From NCBI RefSeq assembly GCF_001570365.1, contig NZ_BBYK01000065.1:21345-85344 (forward strand): a stretch of DNA of 64,000 nt. Direction: 5' to 3'. The position numbers and the translations under genes are program-made. The notes under the pieces are model-generated. The model saw nothing but the letters and a program-made list of their open reading frames with translations, was not told the DNA's origin and ran no database searches. The DNA comes from Microtetraspora fusca. Its GTDB lineage: Bacteria; Actinomycetota; Actinomycetes; Streptosporangiales; Streptosporangiaceae. Below are positions 33,709-44,535 of this stretch, piece after piece; the stretch's first letter is position 1, and every line of letters begins with the position of its first letter.

Positions 33709-34869
33709 ATGGCCGGAGACCGACGAAGCCTGCGGCTGCTCGTGACGGGGGGTGGGACCGGCGGGCACACCTACCCGGCGCTGACCACCATCGGGGCGGT
33801 CCGGGAACGTGCCATGGCGGCGGGATACGACCTCGACGTGCTGTGGGTGGGCACGGCCGACGGCTTGGAGGCCCGAGTCAGCGCCGAGAACGGCATCCCG
33901 TTCCGGGCGATCAAGGCCGGGAAGCTGCGCCGCCGGCCCAATTTCCGCGAGCTGGCGTCGAACTTCGCCGACATGTTCCGGATCCCGGTGGGCCTGACCC
34001 AGGCCGCCGTCATCGCGGCTCGCTACCGGCCGGACGTCGTGCTGTCCACCGGCGGGTACGTGTGCGTGCCGATCGGCCTGGCCTCCCGGGTCCTCGGCCG
34101 GCCGCTGGTGATGCACGAGCAGATCACCGCGCTCGGCCTGGCCAACCGGATCCTGGCCCGGTTCGCCTCGCGGATCGCGCTCACCCACCCGTCCTCGCTC
34201 GACCACCTGCCGGGACGGGCCCGCGAGCGCGCCGTGGTCACCGGCAACCCGATCCGGCCGCACCTCGTGCACGGCGACGCCGCCTCGGTGTGGGAGCACT
34301 TCGGCCTCACGCCGGGCCTGCCGCTCATCTACGTCACCGGCGGCGCCCAGGGCAGCCGCCAGATCAACACGATGATCGAGGAGATCCTGCCCTCGCTGCT
34401 CACCCGGTCCCAAGTGCTGCACCAGTGCGGCGCGGGCTGGATCGACCAGCTCTCGCTGGCCGCCGCCCGCCTCCCCGCGGAGCTGCGGCGGCGCTACCAC
34501 CCGGTGCCGTACATCGGGAGCGAGCTGGCGGACGTGTTCGCCGCCGCCGACATCGTGGTCTCGCGCAGCGGGGCGGGCACGATTGCCGAGCTGACCGCCG
34601 TGGGCAAGCCGTCCGTGCTCATCCCGCTGGTGCCGTCCGCCGGGGACGAGCAGCGGCAGAACGCCCGCTATCTGGCCGAGTCAGGCGCCGCCCGGGCCAT
34701 CCTGGAGGACCGGCCGGGGTCGGACCTGCTCCTCGCCGAGCTGAACGCCCTGCTGGGCAACCCGGGCGACCGCGCCGCGATGGCGTGGGCGGCCAAGTCA
34801 CTCGGCCGCCTCGACGCCGCGGACGCGCTCGCCCAGGTCATCCTCGACGAGGCCGGCGTCCTGCCGTAG
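33709..34869 (+). CDS. MurG-like glycosyltransferase (GT28)
   Basis: A 386-residue protein close to MurG. It has the N-terminal GGGTGGHTYPALTTIGAV loop that binds the lipid acceptor, STGGYVCVPIGLASR, ITALGLANRILARFA, VTGNPIR and the UDP-sugar motif SRSGAGTIAELTAVGKPSVL, then DEQRQNARYL. MurG adds GlcNAc to lipid I in peptidoglycan synthesis at the membrane. The true murG normally lies in the division/cell wall cluster with murC and ftsW. None of those genes is here, so this is likely a paralogue, perhaps with a different acceptor. Confidence 0.85.
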   Translation: MAGDRRSLRLLVTGGGTGGHTYPALTTIGAVRERAMAAGYDLDVLWVGTADGLEARVSAENGIPFRAIKAGKLRRRPNFRELASNFADMFRIPVGLTQAAVIAARYRPDVVLSTGGYVCVPIGLASRVLGRPLVMHEQITALGLANRILARFASRIALTHPSSLDHLPGRARERAVVTGNPIRPHLVHGDAASVWEHFGLTPGLPLIYVTGGAQGSRQINTMIEEILPSLLTRSQVLHQCGAGWIDQLSLAAARLPAELRRRYHPVPYIGSELADVFAAADIVVSRSGAGTIAELTAVGKPSVLIPLVPSAGDEQRQNARYLAESGAARAILEDRPGSDLLLAELNALLGNPGDRAAMAWAAKSLGRLDAADALAQVILDEAGVLP

Positions 34870-34881
34870 GCCCGGGACCGG

Positions 34882-36648
<1,767 letters not shown>

Positions 36649-36720
36649 GGGTGGGAGAGTAGTTACGGGATATTGCTCATCGGTCACGGCTTCCTTAACG
36701 GGACATACCTCCGCCGTGAC

Positions 36721-37737
36721 CTACCAGCGCATGCGGACCTGTTCCGCCCAGCCGAGCAGGCCGTCCACCCGGATCGGCGCACCTCCCTCGGGCCGGACCA
36801 CCCCGCTGTAGTGGCCGAAGCACTGGTGCCCCTCGGTCGCGATCAGTCCGGCGCTGGTCCGGTCGGCCCGCTCATGGAACGGCGTGAACGTCAGGTCCAC
36901 CCGGTCGGAGTCCGGCGTCCGCAGCGTCCACGGCGCGAGGTAGTCGGCGGTGGAGTACGTCCACTCCAACTCCTCGCCGATCTTGGTGAGCCGGCCGTCC
37001 ACGCACAGCGCGTTCTCGGTCATGCCGGTGCCCGTGGTCCACTTGCCGCCGAACTGCAGGCCCACCACATGCCCGTCGGTCTCCCCGGAGGCCGCGCCCC
37101 AGTTCCACAGGGTGTCGTACGGCCAGCGGCCCCGGCCGTGGTCGAGCACGCCCCAGCCGGTGAAGTCGATCGTCGTCGCGCCGATCCGGACCGTCCCCTC
37201 GGCGCGGCGCGCCGTGTGCTTGGACGTGTACTGGAAGCGGCGCTCGCTCCACGGGATCACCACGCTGAGCGTCTCGTGGCCCGGCGGCAGCGCGACCAGC
37301 AGGTCGGCCTCCAGCGGCCCGTCCGGTGTGGCGCAGCGGGCCCGCAGCCGGGTGCCGCCCTCCTCGTGGCGGATCTCGGCGGTGACCGCGCCGCGCACCG
37401 CCACGTCGCCGTCGAGCAGGCTCTCCGGCAGCCGCACCCCCCGGGCGAACGGGACCATGCCGGTCCTGGCGTACTCGCGCCCGCCGTACTCCAGGAAGTA
37501 GACGCTGTTCAGCGCCAGGTAGTCGATGTCGCTGACGGTGACGGCGATCAGGTGCGTCGGCGTCGTCACGCACCAGTACTCCCACCGCTTGGTCCGGCCC
37601 CAGCCGCGCAGGTTGCAGCGGTGCAGCGGGGTGCGCGACCAGCCGACGGCGGCCGGGTTCAGCCGCCCGTCCGCGGTGCAGAGATCGATCGGCGCGGTGA
37701 TCTCGGGCTCATGGGTGGACGTCTCGCTGGGGGGCAT
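36721..37737 (-). CDS. DUF2804 domain-containing protein
   Basis: A 338-residue protein that matches DUF2804 throughout. Features are LHRCNLRGWGRTKRWEYWCV near the N-terminus, DIDYLALNSVYFLEYGGREY, GWGVLDHGRGRWPYDTLWNW and the closing GLLGWAEQVRMRW. No signal peptide or membrane helix. The family is beta-rich, lipocalin/AttH-like, with no established function. Start ATG 37737; a longer frame extends upstream but lacks homology character and overlaps the antiporter promoter region. Confidence 0.85.
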   Translation of the reverse strand: MPPSETSTHEPEITAPIDLCTADGRLNPAAVGWSRTPLHRCNLRGWGRTKRWEYWCVTTPTHLIAVTVSDIDYLALNSVYFLEYGGREYARTGMVPFARGVRLPESLLDGDVAVRGAVTAEIRHEEGGTRLRARCATPDGPLEADLLVALPPGHETLSVVIPWSERRFQYTSKHTARRAEGTVRIGATTIDFTGWGVLDHGRGRWPYDTLWNWGAASGETDGHVVGLQFGGKWTTGTGMTENALCVDGRLTKIGEELEWTYSTADYLAPWTLRTPDSDRVDLTFTPFHERADRTSAGLIATEGHQCFGHYSGVVRPEGGAPIRVDGLLGWAEQVRMRW

Positions 37738-37861
37738 GCGCCGCAGCCTAGTCAGACCGCCGCTCCAGAGGAAGGTTCGGTTTCCGGCGAACGCGGCACC
37801 TCGGGCAGCTGTCCGGATTGGTACGGTAAAGGCCCCGGACAGACATGAAGTGAGGAGACCG

Positions 37862-38344
37862 GTGGAGGTCGAACAGACAGCGCTGCCCGGCATCGGGCTG
37901 CGTCACGAGTTCGTCACGCAGGCGGGCAGGCGCATCGGTGTCGTGTCGCACCGAACAGGGCGCCGCGACCTGATCGTGTACGACCGCCTTGATCCCGACC
38001 GCGCGTGCGAGGCGATCAAGCTGAACGACGAGGAGTCGGACGCCCTGGCCGAACTGCTGGGCGCGCCGCGGATCGTGCAACGGCTCAACGCCCTGCACCG
38101 CGAGGTCGAGGGGCTCGTCAGCGAGCAGCTCCCGATCGCGCCCGGCACGCCGTACGCGGGGCGGCCGATGGGAGACGCGCGGGTGCGCACCCGGACGGGG
38201 ACGTCCATCGTCGCCGTGGTGCGGGCCGGACAGGTGATCGCGAGCCCGGGACCGGAGTTCGTGCTTGAGGCAGGAGACGTGGTGGTCGTGGTAGGAAGCT
38301 CAGAAGGCACCGAGGCCGTCGCCGAGATCATGGCGAACGGGTAG
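37862..38344 (+). CDS. TrkA-C domain regulatory subunit of a cation/proton antiporter (KhtT-like)
   Basis: A 160-residue cytoplasmic protein. The first half (RIGVVSHRTGRRDLIVYDRL) is the KhtT/AmhM N-terminal domain. The C-terminal half, TRTGTSIVAVVRAGQVIASP then FVLEAGDVVVVVGSSEGTE, is a RCK_C/TrkA_C ligand domain. In Bacillus, KhtT binds cyclic di-AMP and gates the KhtU antiporter. Start GTG follows GAGGAGACCG. It is 8 bp upstream of the antiporter gene, so the two form a unit for K+ or other monovalent cation efflux. Confidence 0.88.
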   Translation: MEVEQTALPGIGLRHEFVTQAGRRIGVVSHRTGRRDLIVYDRLDPDRACEAIKLNDEESDALAELLGAPRIVQRLNALHREVEGLVSEQLPIAPGTPYAGRPMGDARVRTRTGTSIVAVVRAGQVIASPGPEFVLEAGDVVVVVGSSEGTEAVAEIMANG

Positions 38345-38352
38345 GGCAGCGG

Positions 38353-39510
38353 GTGCACACAGCGATCCTCTTCGTCGAACTCGGTGGTGTCGTTCTCGCG
38401 CTGGGCGTGCTCGGAGCATTCGCCCTCCGCGTCGGTATCTCTCCCATCCCCCTTTATCTGATCGCCGGTCTCGCCTTCGGCACCGGCGGCATCCTGCCCC
38501 TCGCGACCAGCGAGGATTTCATCTCGGTCGGCGCCGAACTGGGCGTCATCCTGCTGTTGCTCACCCTCGGCCTCGAGTACAACGCGGACGAACTGGTCAC
38601 CAGCCTGCGCGGCAACGCCAAGGGCGGGCTGGTCGACCTGGTCCTCAACGCCGCCCCCGGCGCGGTGGCGGCCCTCCTGCTCGGCTGGGGCCCGGTCGCG
38701 GCGATCGCCATGGCCGGCGTCACGTACGCGACGTCGTCCGGCATCACGGCCAAGGTCCTGTCCGACCTCGGCTGGATCGGTAACCGGGAGACCCCGGTCG
38801 TCTTGTCGCTGCTGGTCTTCGAAGACCTCACGATGGCGCTGTACCTGCCGATCCTCACCGCCGTGCTCGCCGGGGTCGGCTTCATCGGCGGCGCCGTCAC
38901 CGTCGCCATCGCGCTCGCCACCGTCAGTGTGGTCCTGCTGGTCGCCCTGCGGTACGGCCGCGTCATCGAGGCGTTCGTGCGCAGCCCCAACTCCGAGGTC
39001 CTGCTGCTCAAGGTGGTCGGCCTGGCACTGCTGGTCGCGGGCCTCGCCCAGAAGCTGCAGGTCTCGGCCGCCGTCGGCGCCTTCCTCGTGGGCATCGCCC
39101 TGTCCGGCGAGCTGGCCGAGGACGCCCGCGCGCTGCTCTCCCCGCTCCGCGACCTGTTCGCCGCGGTGTTCTTCGTCTTCTTCGGCCTGCAGACCGACCC
39201 GGCCGCGATCTGGCCGGTCGCCGGGCTGGCCGCGCTCCTCGCCGTCGTCAGCATGATCACCAAGCTGGCCACCGGCGCGTACGCGGCCCGGAAGGCGGGC
39301 ATCGCACGGGAAGGCCGGGTCCGGGCCGGCATCGCGCTCATCCCGCGCGGCGAGTTCAACATCGTGATCGCCGGTCTCGCGGTCGCGGCCGGGGCCCATC
39401 CCGATCTCGGGCCGCTCGCGGCGGCGTACGTTCTGATCCTGGCGGCGTTCGGCCCGCTGGCGGCCCGCCTCGTCCAGCCCCTCATCGCCGCCGTGGCCCG
39501 CCGGGCCTGA
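38353..39510 (+). CDS. CPA2-family cation/proton antiporter (KhtU-like)
   Basis: A 385-residue membrane protein with about 12 helices. CPA2 features include LGVILLLLTLGLEYNADELV, TYATSSGITAKVLSDLGWIG, LLVFEDLTMALYLPI and FVFFGLQTDPAAI. The acidic residue in LVFEDLTMA is in the expected ion-translocation position. It lacks the large C-terminal NAD-binding domain of KefC and relies on the separate TrkA-C subunit encoded just before it. It probably exports K+ (or ammonium) in exchange for protons under alkaline or osmotic stress. Confidence 0.9.
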   Translation: MHTAILFVELGGVVLALGVLGAFALRVGISPIPLYLIAGLAFGTGGILPLATSEDFISVGAELGVILLLLTLGLEYNADELVTSLRGNAKGGLVDLVLNAAPGAVAALLLGWGPVAAIAMAGVTYATSSGITAKVLSDLGWIGNRETPVVLSLLVFEDLTMALYLPILTAVLAGVGFIGGAVTVAIALATVSVVLLVALRYGRVIEAFVRSPNSEVLLLKVVGLALLVAGLAQKLQVSAAVGAFLVGIALSGELAEDARALLSPLRDLFAAVFFVFFGLQTDPAAIWPVAGLAALLAVVSMITKLATGAYAARKAGIAREGRVRAGIALIPRGEFNIVIAGLAVAAGAHPDLGPLAAAYVLILAAFGPLAARLVQPLIAAVARRA

Positions 39511-39602
39511 CAGCCCCGTCCCCTTGGCGACCGAGCCGGCCGATCCTGCCCTGGCGTGACCGGCGGTACGGCGTGTCCGGGGACAGATTTCCAGAACCGG
39601 CG

Positions 39603-39637
39603 CCTTGGCGATCGAGCCTGCCACTCGATCGCCAAGG
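39603..39637. terminator. 14-bp stem hairpin downstream of the antiporter
   Basis: CCTTGGCGATCGAG and CTCGATCGCCAAGG pair perfectly around the loop CCTGCCA. It lies about 90 bases after the antiporter stop. Confidence 0.7.
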
Positions 39638-39736
39638 ACCGAACGGCGTCCGGCCCTTCGTGCGGCGGGCGGTTGCTCCGGCGCAACCGGTGATGGCGGC
39701 GGAACGGAGCCGTATCCGGTTCGCGCTGCCTGAATC

Positions 39737-40169
39737 GTGACCGCTGCGCTGCGGTTGGGTGGTTCGCGCTGCTGAGCTGTGACCGCTGCGCTGCGGCGGG
39801 CAGTTGCTCCGGCGCGCCGTGATAGTTGCACTCTGGTGATTCCCCGCTTCGCGGTCTCGGGCGCGGTGGTACATGGCACGGTCCTACGCGCGCCGGAGCA
39901 ACCGCCCGCACTCCGCTCCGCTCGCCACCGCCCCGGTTTCTCGCCGTCACCGCTCCGTCTCGTCCTCGGCCTCGTTCTCGCCGCAGGTCGGAAACCAGCT
40001 CGTGGTCGTGCACGGCGGGGATCGCCGCTGCGCTGCGGCGTGCGGGTCCTCCGGCGCGCCGTGACAGCTGGTCTCTGGCTTTCCCGCTTCGCGGTCCGGG
40101 CGCGGTGGTACAGGGCGCGGTCCTACGCGCGCCGGAGGCCCCACCCGCCTCCACTCCGCTTCCCCGCCG
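39737..40169 (+). repeat. 433-bp inverted repeat, left copy
   Basis: By base-by-base reading this is identical, in reverse complement, to 45778-46210. Match begins at GTGACCGCTGCGCTGCGG and ends at CTTCCCCGCCG; both flanks diverge at once. Inside are two related palindromic modules. Module A has 14-bp arms (39803-39816 with 39889-39902). Module B has 11-bp arms (40048-40058 with 40128-40138). Both share CCGCTTCGCGGTC, CGCGGTGGTACA and GGTCCTACGCGCGCCGGAG. The sequence CCGCTGCGCTGCGG occurs three times. It carries no credible gene. Confidence 0.92.
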
Positions 40170-40240
40170 TCTCGGCCTTCCCGCTCCGCCGTTCCAACTT
40201 CCAGGTTCACCGCCGTACGGGTCGGTCTCGTTCCTGTGCC

Positions 40241-40398
40241 ATCGAAGGCTTCGGTGAACTCGCGGCCCGCCTGCGCCGTGCCCGGCTGGTCACCCCCGAG
40301 CCGCCTCAGGCACTGCACGCCGTCTGCCATTCGACGAGTTCGTGAGCTGCTTCCGCTCGGACAACCTGCGACGCGAACTGTTCGCCGAAGTCACCTGA
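40241..40398 (+). pseudogene. frameshifted gene remnant
   Basis: One frame reads EGFGELAARLRRARLVTPEP then PQALHAVC, and a second continues FDEFVSCFRSDNLRRELFAE then VT and a stop. Switching frames near 40328-40335 joins them into one plausible protein tail. Codon use fits the genome. The FDEFVSCFRSDN part faintly resembles the C-terminus of HsdM-type adenine methylases, but the piece is too short to name. It lies between the left repeat and the subtilase. Confidence 0.3.
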
Positions 40399-40587
40399 AG
40401 CGCGTTGCACGGCATAGGCGCCCTGTCGGACAGCGGCCGCATCCCCCGGACGTTACAGACGCCGTCGGCGGGACCTTGCGGTCTTCGGCTCTGCCGCGGA
40501 TTCGAAGCGGAGGGCCGGTAACCCAATCCCTCTCACTGTCCAAAGGGAGTAGCACGTAGATCTTTTCTTCGGACTGGAGAGGTACGC

Positions 40588-43500
40588 ATGAGCTTAGGCA
40601 GTGGGCTGCCGGCCGCGATCCTGGCCGGAACGGTCGGCATCGCAGCCGTTCAGGGGCCGGTTTCCCCGCCCGGGGCGGGCACCGCACCGACAGGACACGT
40701 CACTCAGGGAGCGCGAGAAGCGACACCGCAGACGGGCAGCGTGACCCTGATAACCGGCGACCGCGTCATCGTCACCGGCAAGAGCTACCAAGTGGAACCG
40801 GGGCCGGGCAGGCAGATGCGCTACACCGCGCAGCACCGTGACGGCCATCTCCTCGTCGTCCCCTCCGACGCGATGCCACTGGTGGCCGAGGGGGTGCTTG
40901 ACGAGCGGCTGTTCGACGTCACCCAACTCCTGAAGTGGCGGTACGGCGACGCCGACCGGCCCGACATCCCGGTGATCACCCAGTCGGCCGAGGGGCTCGC
41001 GCCCGCGCCGCGAGCCGCGCGGCAGACCCGGCGACTGTCCCATCTCGGCATGACGGCCCTGCGTGTTCCCAAGGCCGATGCCGGCGAGACCTGGCAGGAC
41101 CTGGTCACCGGCCCCCGGACGCTGAAGGCGGGCCGGACCAAGCTCTGGCTCGACGGGCGCCGCTCGTTCGCCCTCGACGAGAGTGTCAAGCAGATCGGCG
41201 CCGCGGAGGCGTGGAAGCAGGGCATGACCGGCAAGGGTGTCACAGTGGCGGTGCTCGACGACGGCTACGACGCCGACCATCCGGACCTGAAGGACGTGGT
41301 CGTCCAAGCGCGGAACTTCAGCGACACCCCCGATATGGGGGACAAGGTCGGCCACGGCACGCACGTCGCCTCGATCATCGCGGGCGCCGGGGAGAAGTAC
41401 CGGGGTGTGGCGCCGGACGCCAAGATCGTCATTGGGAAGGTGGGCGACGACTGGGTCACCGACTCCGCCGCGCTGGCGGGCATGGAGTGGGCCGCCGTCG
41501 AGGCCAAAGCCAAGATCATCAACATGAGCTTCGGCGGGCAGGACACCCTGGACCTGGATCCGCTGGAGCAGGCGGTGAACACGCTGTCCGCGCAGACCGG
41601 CGCGCTGTTCGTCGCGGCGGCGGGCAACACCGGAGAACTGAACGGGGTGGACAGCCCGGCCAGCGCCGACGCGGCCCTGGCCGTCGGCGCCGTCGACCGG
41701 TCGGACCGGGTCGCCGTGTTCTCCGCGCGCGGCCCCCGGCTGGGCGACCACGCGATCAAGCCGGAGATCACCGCTCCCGGCGTCGCCATCATGGCCGCGG
41801 CGGCCAAGGGCACCGCCGACGGCCCCTACGTCGCGCACAGCGGCACGTCGATGGCCACTCCGCATGTGACGGGGGCCGCCGCGATCCTCGCCCAGCGCCA
41901 CCCCGACTGGACCGGCGAACGGCTGAAGGCGGCCCTGATCGGCACCGCCAAGCCCACCGCGGACACCACGTCGTACCAGCAGGGAGCCGGACGGGTGGAC
42001 CTGGTGCGCGCGCTGGCGCAGCAGGTCGCGGCCGTTCCGGGCAACATCTGGGCCCATTTCCCGTGGGGGGAATCCGGCCCGCACGAGACGACCAGGACCA
42101 TCACCTACGCCAACTCCGGTGACGCTCCCGTGACCCTGGACCTGTCCGCCGAGGGCGATGTGCTGAAGCTGTCGGCCGAGCGGCTGGAGGTGCCCGCCGG
42201 AGGGGACGCCTCGGTCACCCTCACGATCGACGTCGACGGGAAGGCGCCGGGGGACTATCCGGGGATCGTCTCGGCCAGGTCGGGCGACACCCTCATCCGG
42301 ACGCTGGTCGGCACGTACGTGGAACCGAAGTCCTCCGACGTGACCATCAGCCTGATCGCGCGGAACGGCGAGCCCGCCACCGGCTACGGCCAGATCTACA
42401 ACCTTGAGACGGGCGACCACATCAACGTGCCCTTCTGGGGCGGAACGGGCAAGGTCCGGCTGCCCACGGGCCAGTGGAACCTGTACGCGGAACTGATCGA
42501 GCAGTCAACGTTCGGGCTCACGGCCGCGCACGTCCCGGTGAAGGTCGACGATGCCGCCCAGGAGGTGGTACTGGACGCGCGTCAGGGAAAGCAGGTCCGG
42601 TTCTCGCTGGACGAGCCGACCGCCATACCCGAACGCAAAATGGGGTTCACCCTGGCCAACGGGTCCTGGAGCTTCGGGTGGCTCGCCGAGGGAGACCCCA
42701 ATCGGAACTTCTACATGCTTCCCGTGCGCCAGCCCGGGTTGACGTACATGACCCGGAGCATCTGGTACAAGAAGGACGCCGTGCCCAGCCCGTACCGGTA
42801 CGACCTGGTCGACTACCGGACCGGCGGCATCCCGGACGATCCCTCCTACACCGCGCGGACGAGTGATCTGGTGAAGGTGACCGCGACCTACCGGGCGGCC
42901 GGCACGGCCGCCGGGGGAGTGGCGGCCCTGGGCCCCCGCTTCCCAGGGCTCGAAAGCATGCCCCTGGCCTCGACTCCCGCCTTCGATCTGCCCGGCACCA
43001 TGACGCACTTCCGCACTCCCGGCTTCACCTGGGACACCCAGTTCCGGTCGGGCGCCTACTCGGTGATCAGCACTGACCGGTACGAGGCGGCCAAGGCGTA
43101 CCGCGAGGTGTGGAACGCCGCCGTGGCCGGACCGGCGTTCGCCACTTCCGGCGGTGCCCGTACCGGGAACGAGTTGGGCTTCTCCACCGGGCGGTTCTTC
43201 TCCGACGGCGTGGCCGGGCGGACCGGAACCGACGCCTCCGTCACCGGTACGGTCACCCTCGGGAAGAGCGGCGAGGTGATCGCCAAGGCCGACCTGGCCG
43301 ACTGCGAGACCTGGCAACTGAGGACCTGTCTGACGGCGGAACTCCCGGCCGGCGTGGCCACGTACACGCTCACCGCCGCGGCACGCAGGCAGGGGCCGCA
43401 CACGGCACTGTCCACCGCGGTGGACGCGATCTGGACGTTCCGTTCTGCCAGCACGGACAAGCCGCAGCCGCTGCCCCTGATGGCGGTGCGCTACGCGCCG

Positions 43501-43794
43501 CATGGCCTCGACGGCTCCAACCGGGCCAGGCCGGGCTCCGTCACCCGCTTGCCCATCTGGATCGAGCGGAACCCGGGAGCGCCCAAGGCCGCGGTGAAGT
43601 CCGTCAAGCTGGAGGTCTCGTCCGACGACGGCGCGACCTGGCGTCCGGTTCCTGCGCTTCCCACCTCGTCGGGATGGACGGCACTGCTCAAGAACCACGG
43701 CGCGCCGGGATTCGTCTCGCTGCGCGCCACGGCGACGGATGCCGCCGGTGACAGCGTCACGCAGACGATCACACGCGCGTACGCCGTCGGCTGA
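40588..43794 (+). CDS. secreted S8 subtilisin-like serine protease, large multidomain
   Basis: A 1068-residue protein. A signal-like N-terminus (LPAAILAGTVGIAAVQG) is followed by a prodomain (SVTLITGDRVIVTGKSYQVE, typical of actinomycete subtilases). The catalytic triad is intact: Asp224 (AVLDDGYDADHP), His256 (GHGTHVASI) and Ser421 (SGTSMATPHVTG), with the oxyanion Asn in AAAGNTGEL. About 600 residues of C-terminal beta-rich domains follow. It probably acts outside the cell. ATG follows GGAGAGG. It is enclosed, with the ECF sigma factor genes, between the two 433-bp inverted repeats. Confidence 0.93.
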   Translation: MSLGSGLPAAILAGTVGIAAVQGPVSPPGAGTAPTGHVTQGAREATPQTGSVTLITGDRVIVTGKSYQVEPGPGRQMRYTAQHRDGHLLVVPSDAMPLVAEGVLDERLFDVTQLLKWRYGDADRPDIPVITQSAEGLAPAPRAARQTRRLSHLGMTALRVPKADAGETWQDLVTGPRTLKAGRTKLWLDGRRSFALDESVKQIGAAEAWKQGMTGKGVTVAVLDDGYDADHPDLKDVVVQARNFSDTPDMGDKVGHGTHVASIIAGAGEKYRGVAPDAKIVIGKVGDDWVTDSAALAGMEWAAVEAKAKIINMSFGGQDTLDLDPLEQAVNTLSAQTGALFVAAAGNTGELNGVDSPASADAALAVGAVDRSDRVAVFSARGPRLGDHAIKPEITAPGVAIMAAAAKGTADGPYVAHSGTSMATPHVTGAAAILAQRHPDWTGERLKAALIGTAKPTADTTSYQQGAGRVDLVRALAQQVAAVPGNIWAHFPWGESGPHETTRTITYANSGDAPVTLDLSAEGDVLKLSAERLEVPAGGDASVTLTIDVDGKAPGDYPGIVSARSGDTLIRTLVGTYVEPKSSDVTISLIARNGEPATGYGQIYNLETGDHINVPFWGGTGKVRLPTGQWNLYAELIEQSTFGLTAAHVPVKVDDAAQEVVLDARQGKQVRFSLDEPTAIPERKMGFTLANGSWSFGWLAEGDPNRNFYMLPVRQPGLTYMTRSIWYKKDAVPSPYRYDLVDYRTGGIPDDPSYTARTSDLVKVTATYRAAGTAAGGVAALGPRFPGLESMPLASTPAFDLPGTMTHFRTPGFTWDTQFRSGAYSVISTDRYEAAKAYREVWNAAVAGPAFATSGGARTGNELGFSTGRFFSDGVAGRTGTDASVTGTVTLGKSGEVIAKADLADCETWQLRTCLTAELPAGVATYTLTAAARRQGPHTALSTAVDAIWTFRSASTDKPQPLPLMAVRYAPHGLDGSNRARPGSVTRLPIWIERNPGAPKAAVKSVKLEVSSDDGATWRPVPALPTSSGWTALLKNHGAPGFVSLRATATDAAGDSVTQTITRAYAVG

Positions 43795-43983
43795 CCGCGA
43801 CGCAGGGTGGGGGCTCGCGCTCCCGCCCTGCGTCCCGCCGTGTGTGGCGGTCTCGATCGGCGGGAACATGGGCCGTTCCCGCTTCAGCTGGGCCGGAGAA
43901 GAGTCGAACGGCGCTGCCTTCTTGTAACCGTTTGGCAGGTTCTCGCCAAACAGGGGTGTTAATCGACGAAGGGGGCATTGTCG

Positions 43984-44535
43984 GTGCTTCGCAAACAGGC
44001 GCAGATCGCCACAGATCACGTGGCGTTCGAAGCCTTCTACCGACGGCACGTCGACGCGGTCACCCGCTTCCTCGCGCGGCGCGTCGACGACCCGCACACG
44101 GTCGCCGACCTGGTGGCCGAGGTGTTCATGGCGGTGCTCGATTCCGCCCACACCTACCGGGCCGAGCTGGGAAGCGAGATCGCGTGGCTGTACGGCGTGG
44201 CGCGCAACAGACTTTCGACCGAGCGGCGGCGGTCGTTCAAGGAATGGAGGCTGACGAGCCGGGTGAGCGGGCGGCGACCGTTGGACTCCGACGACATCGC
44301 CAAGCTCGAAGAGCGCATCGACGCGGAGCGGCCCGCCAGGCAGATCTTCATGGCCATGGCCGACCTGCCTGAGGGGGAGCGCGCCGTACTGGAACTTGTT
44401 GTCATCGACCAGCTCACGGTCACCGAAGCGGCGATGGCCCTCGGCATCCGGCCGGGGACCGCCAAGGTGCGGTTGCACCGCGCTCGCCGCACGCTGCGGG
44501 CACTGCCCTTCGTCATGGAAGGAACACCGGCATGA
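43984..44535 (+). CDS. ECF-type RNA polymerase sigma factor
   Basis: A 183-residue sigma-70 family protein. The sigma-2 domain spans about residues 10-80 (FEAFYRRHVDAVTRFLARRV then VADLVAEVFMAVLD). The sigma-4 domain is DLPEGERAVLELVVIDQLTV followed by TEAAMALGIRPGTAKVRLHR. The start is uncertain. GTG 43984 lies eight bases after GGGGG and is preferred; a TTG at 43978 would be too close. Its stop overlaps the next gene (ATGA). The upstream subtilase and downstream membrane protein may be its targets or regulators; no binding sites could be confirmed. Confidence 0.88.
   Translation: MLRKQAQIATDHVAFEAFYRRHVDAVTRFLARRVDDPHTVADLVAEVFMAVLDSAHTYRAELGSEIAWLYGVARNRLSTERRRSFKEWRLTSRVSGRRPLDSDDIAKLEERIDAERPARQIFMAMADLPEGERAVLELVVIDQLTVTEAAMALGIRPGTAKVRLHRARRTLRALPFVMEGTPA

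Larger units (their letters stand above)
39638..40587. other. repeat-rich region without an intact gene
   Basis: Almost 1 kb with no intact gene. It contains a degenerate repeat fragment near 39663 (GGCGGTTGCTCCGGCGCAAC), tandem copies of a 43-bp unit starting at 39718 and 39761 (each opens GGTTCGCGCTGC and ends CCGCTGCGCTGCGG), the 433-bp repeat (39737-40169), then a gene remnant (40241-40398). Long open frames here are low-complexity Arg/Pro/Ser translations of repeats and are not genes. The last 150 bases presumably hold the subtilase promoter. Confidence 0.6.

Noticed and set aside
38454..40154. Long leftward frame over the antiporter and the left repeat
   Set aside because: Arg/Ser/Pro-rich translation of antisense DNA and repeats. 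No domain, and it overlaps a clear membrane protein gene.
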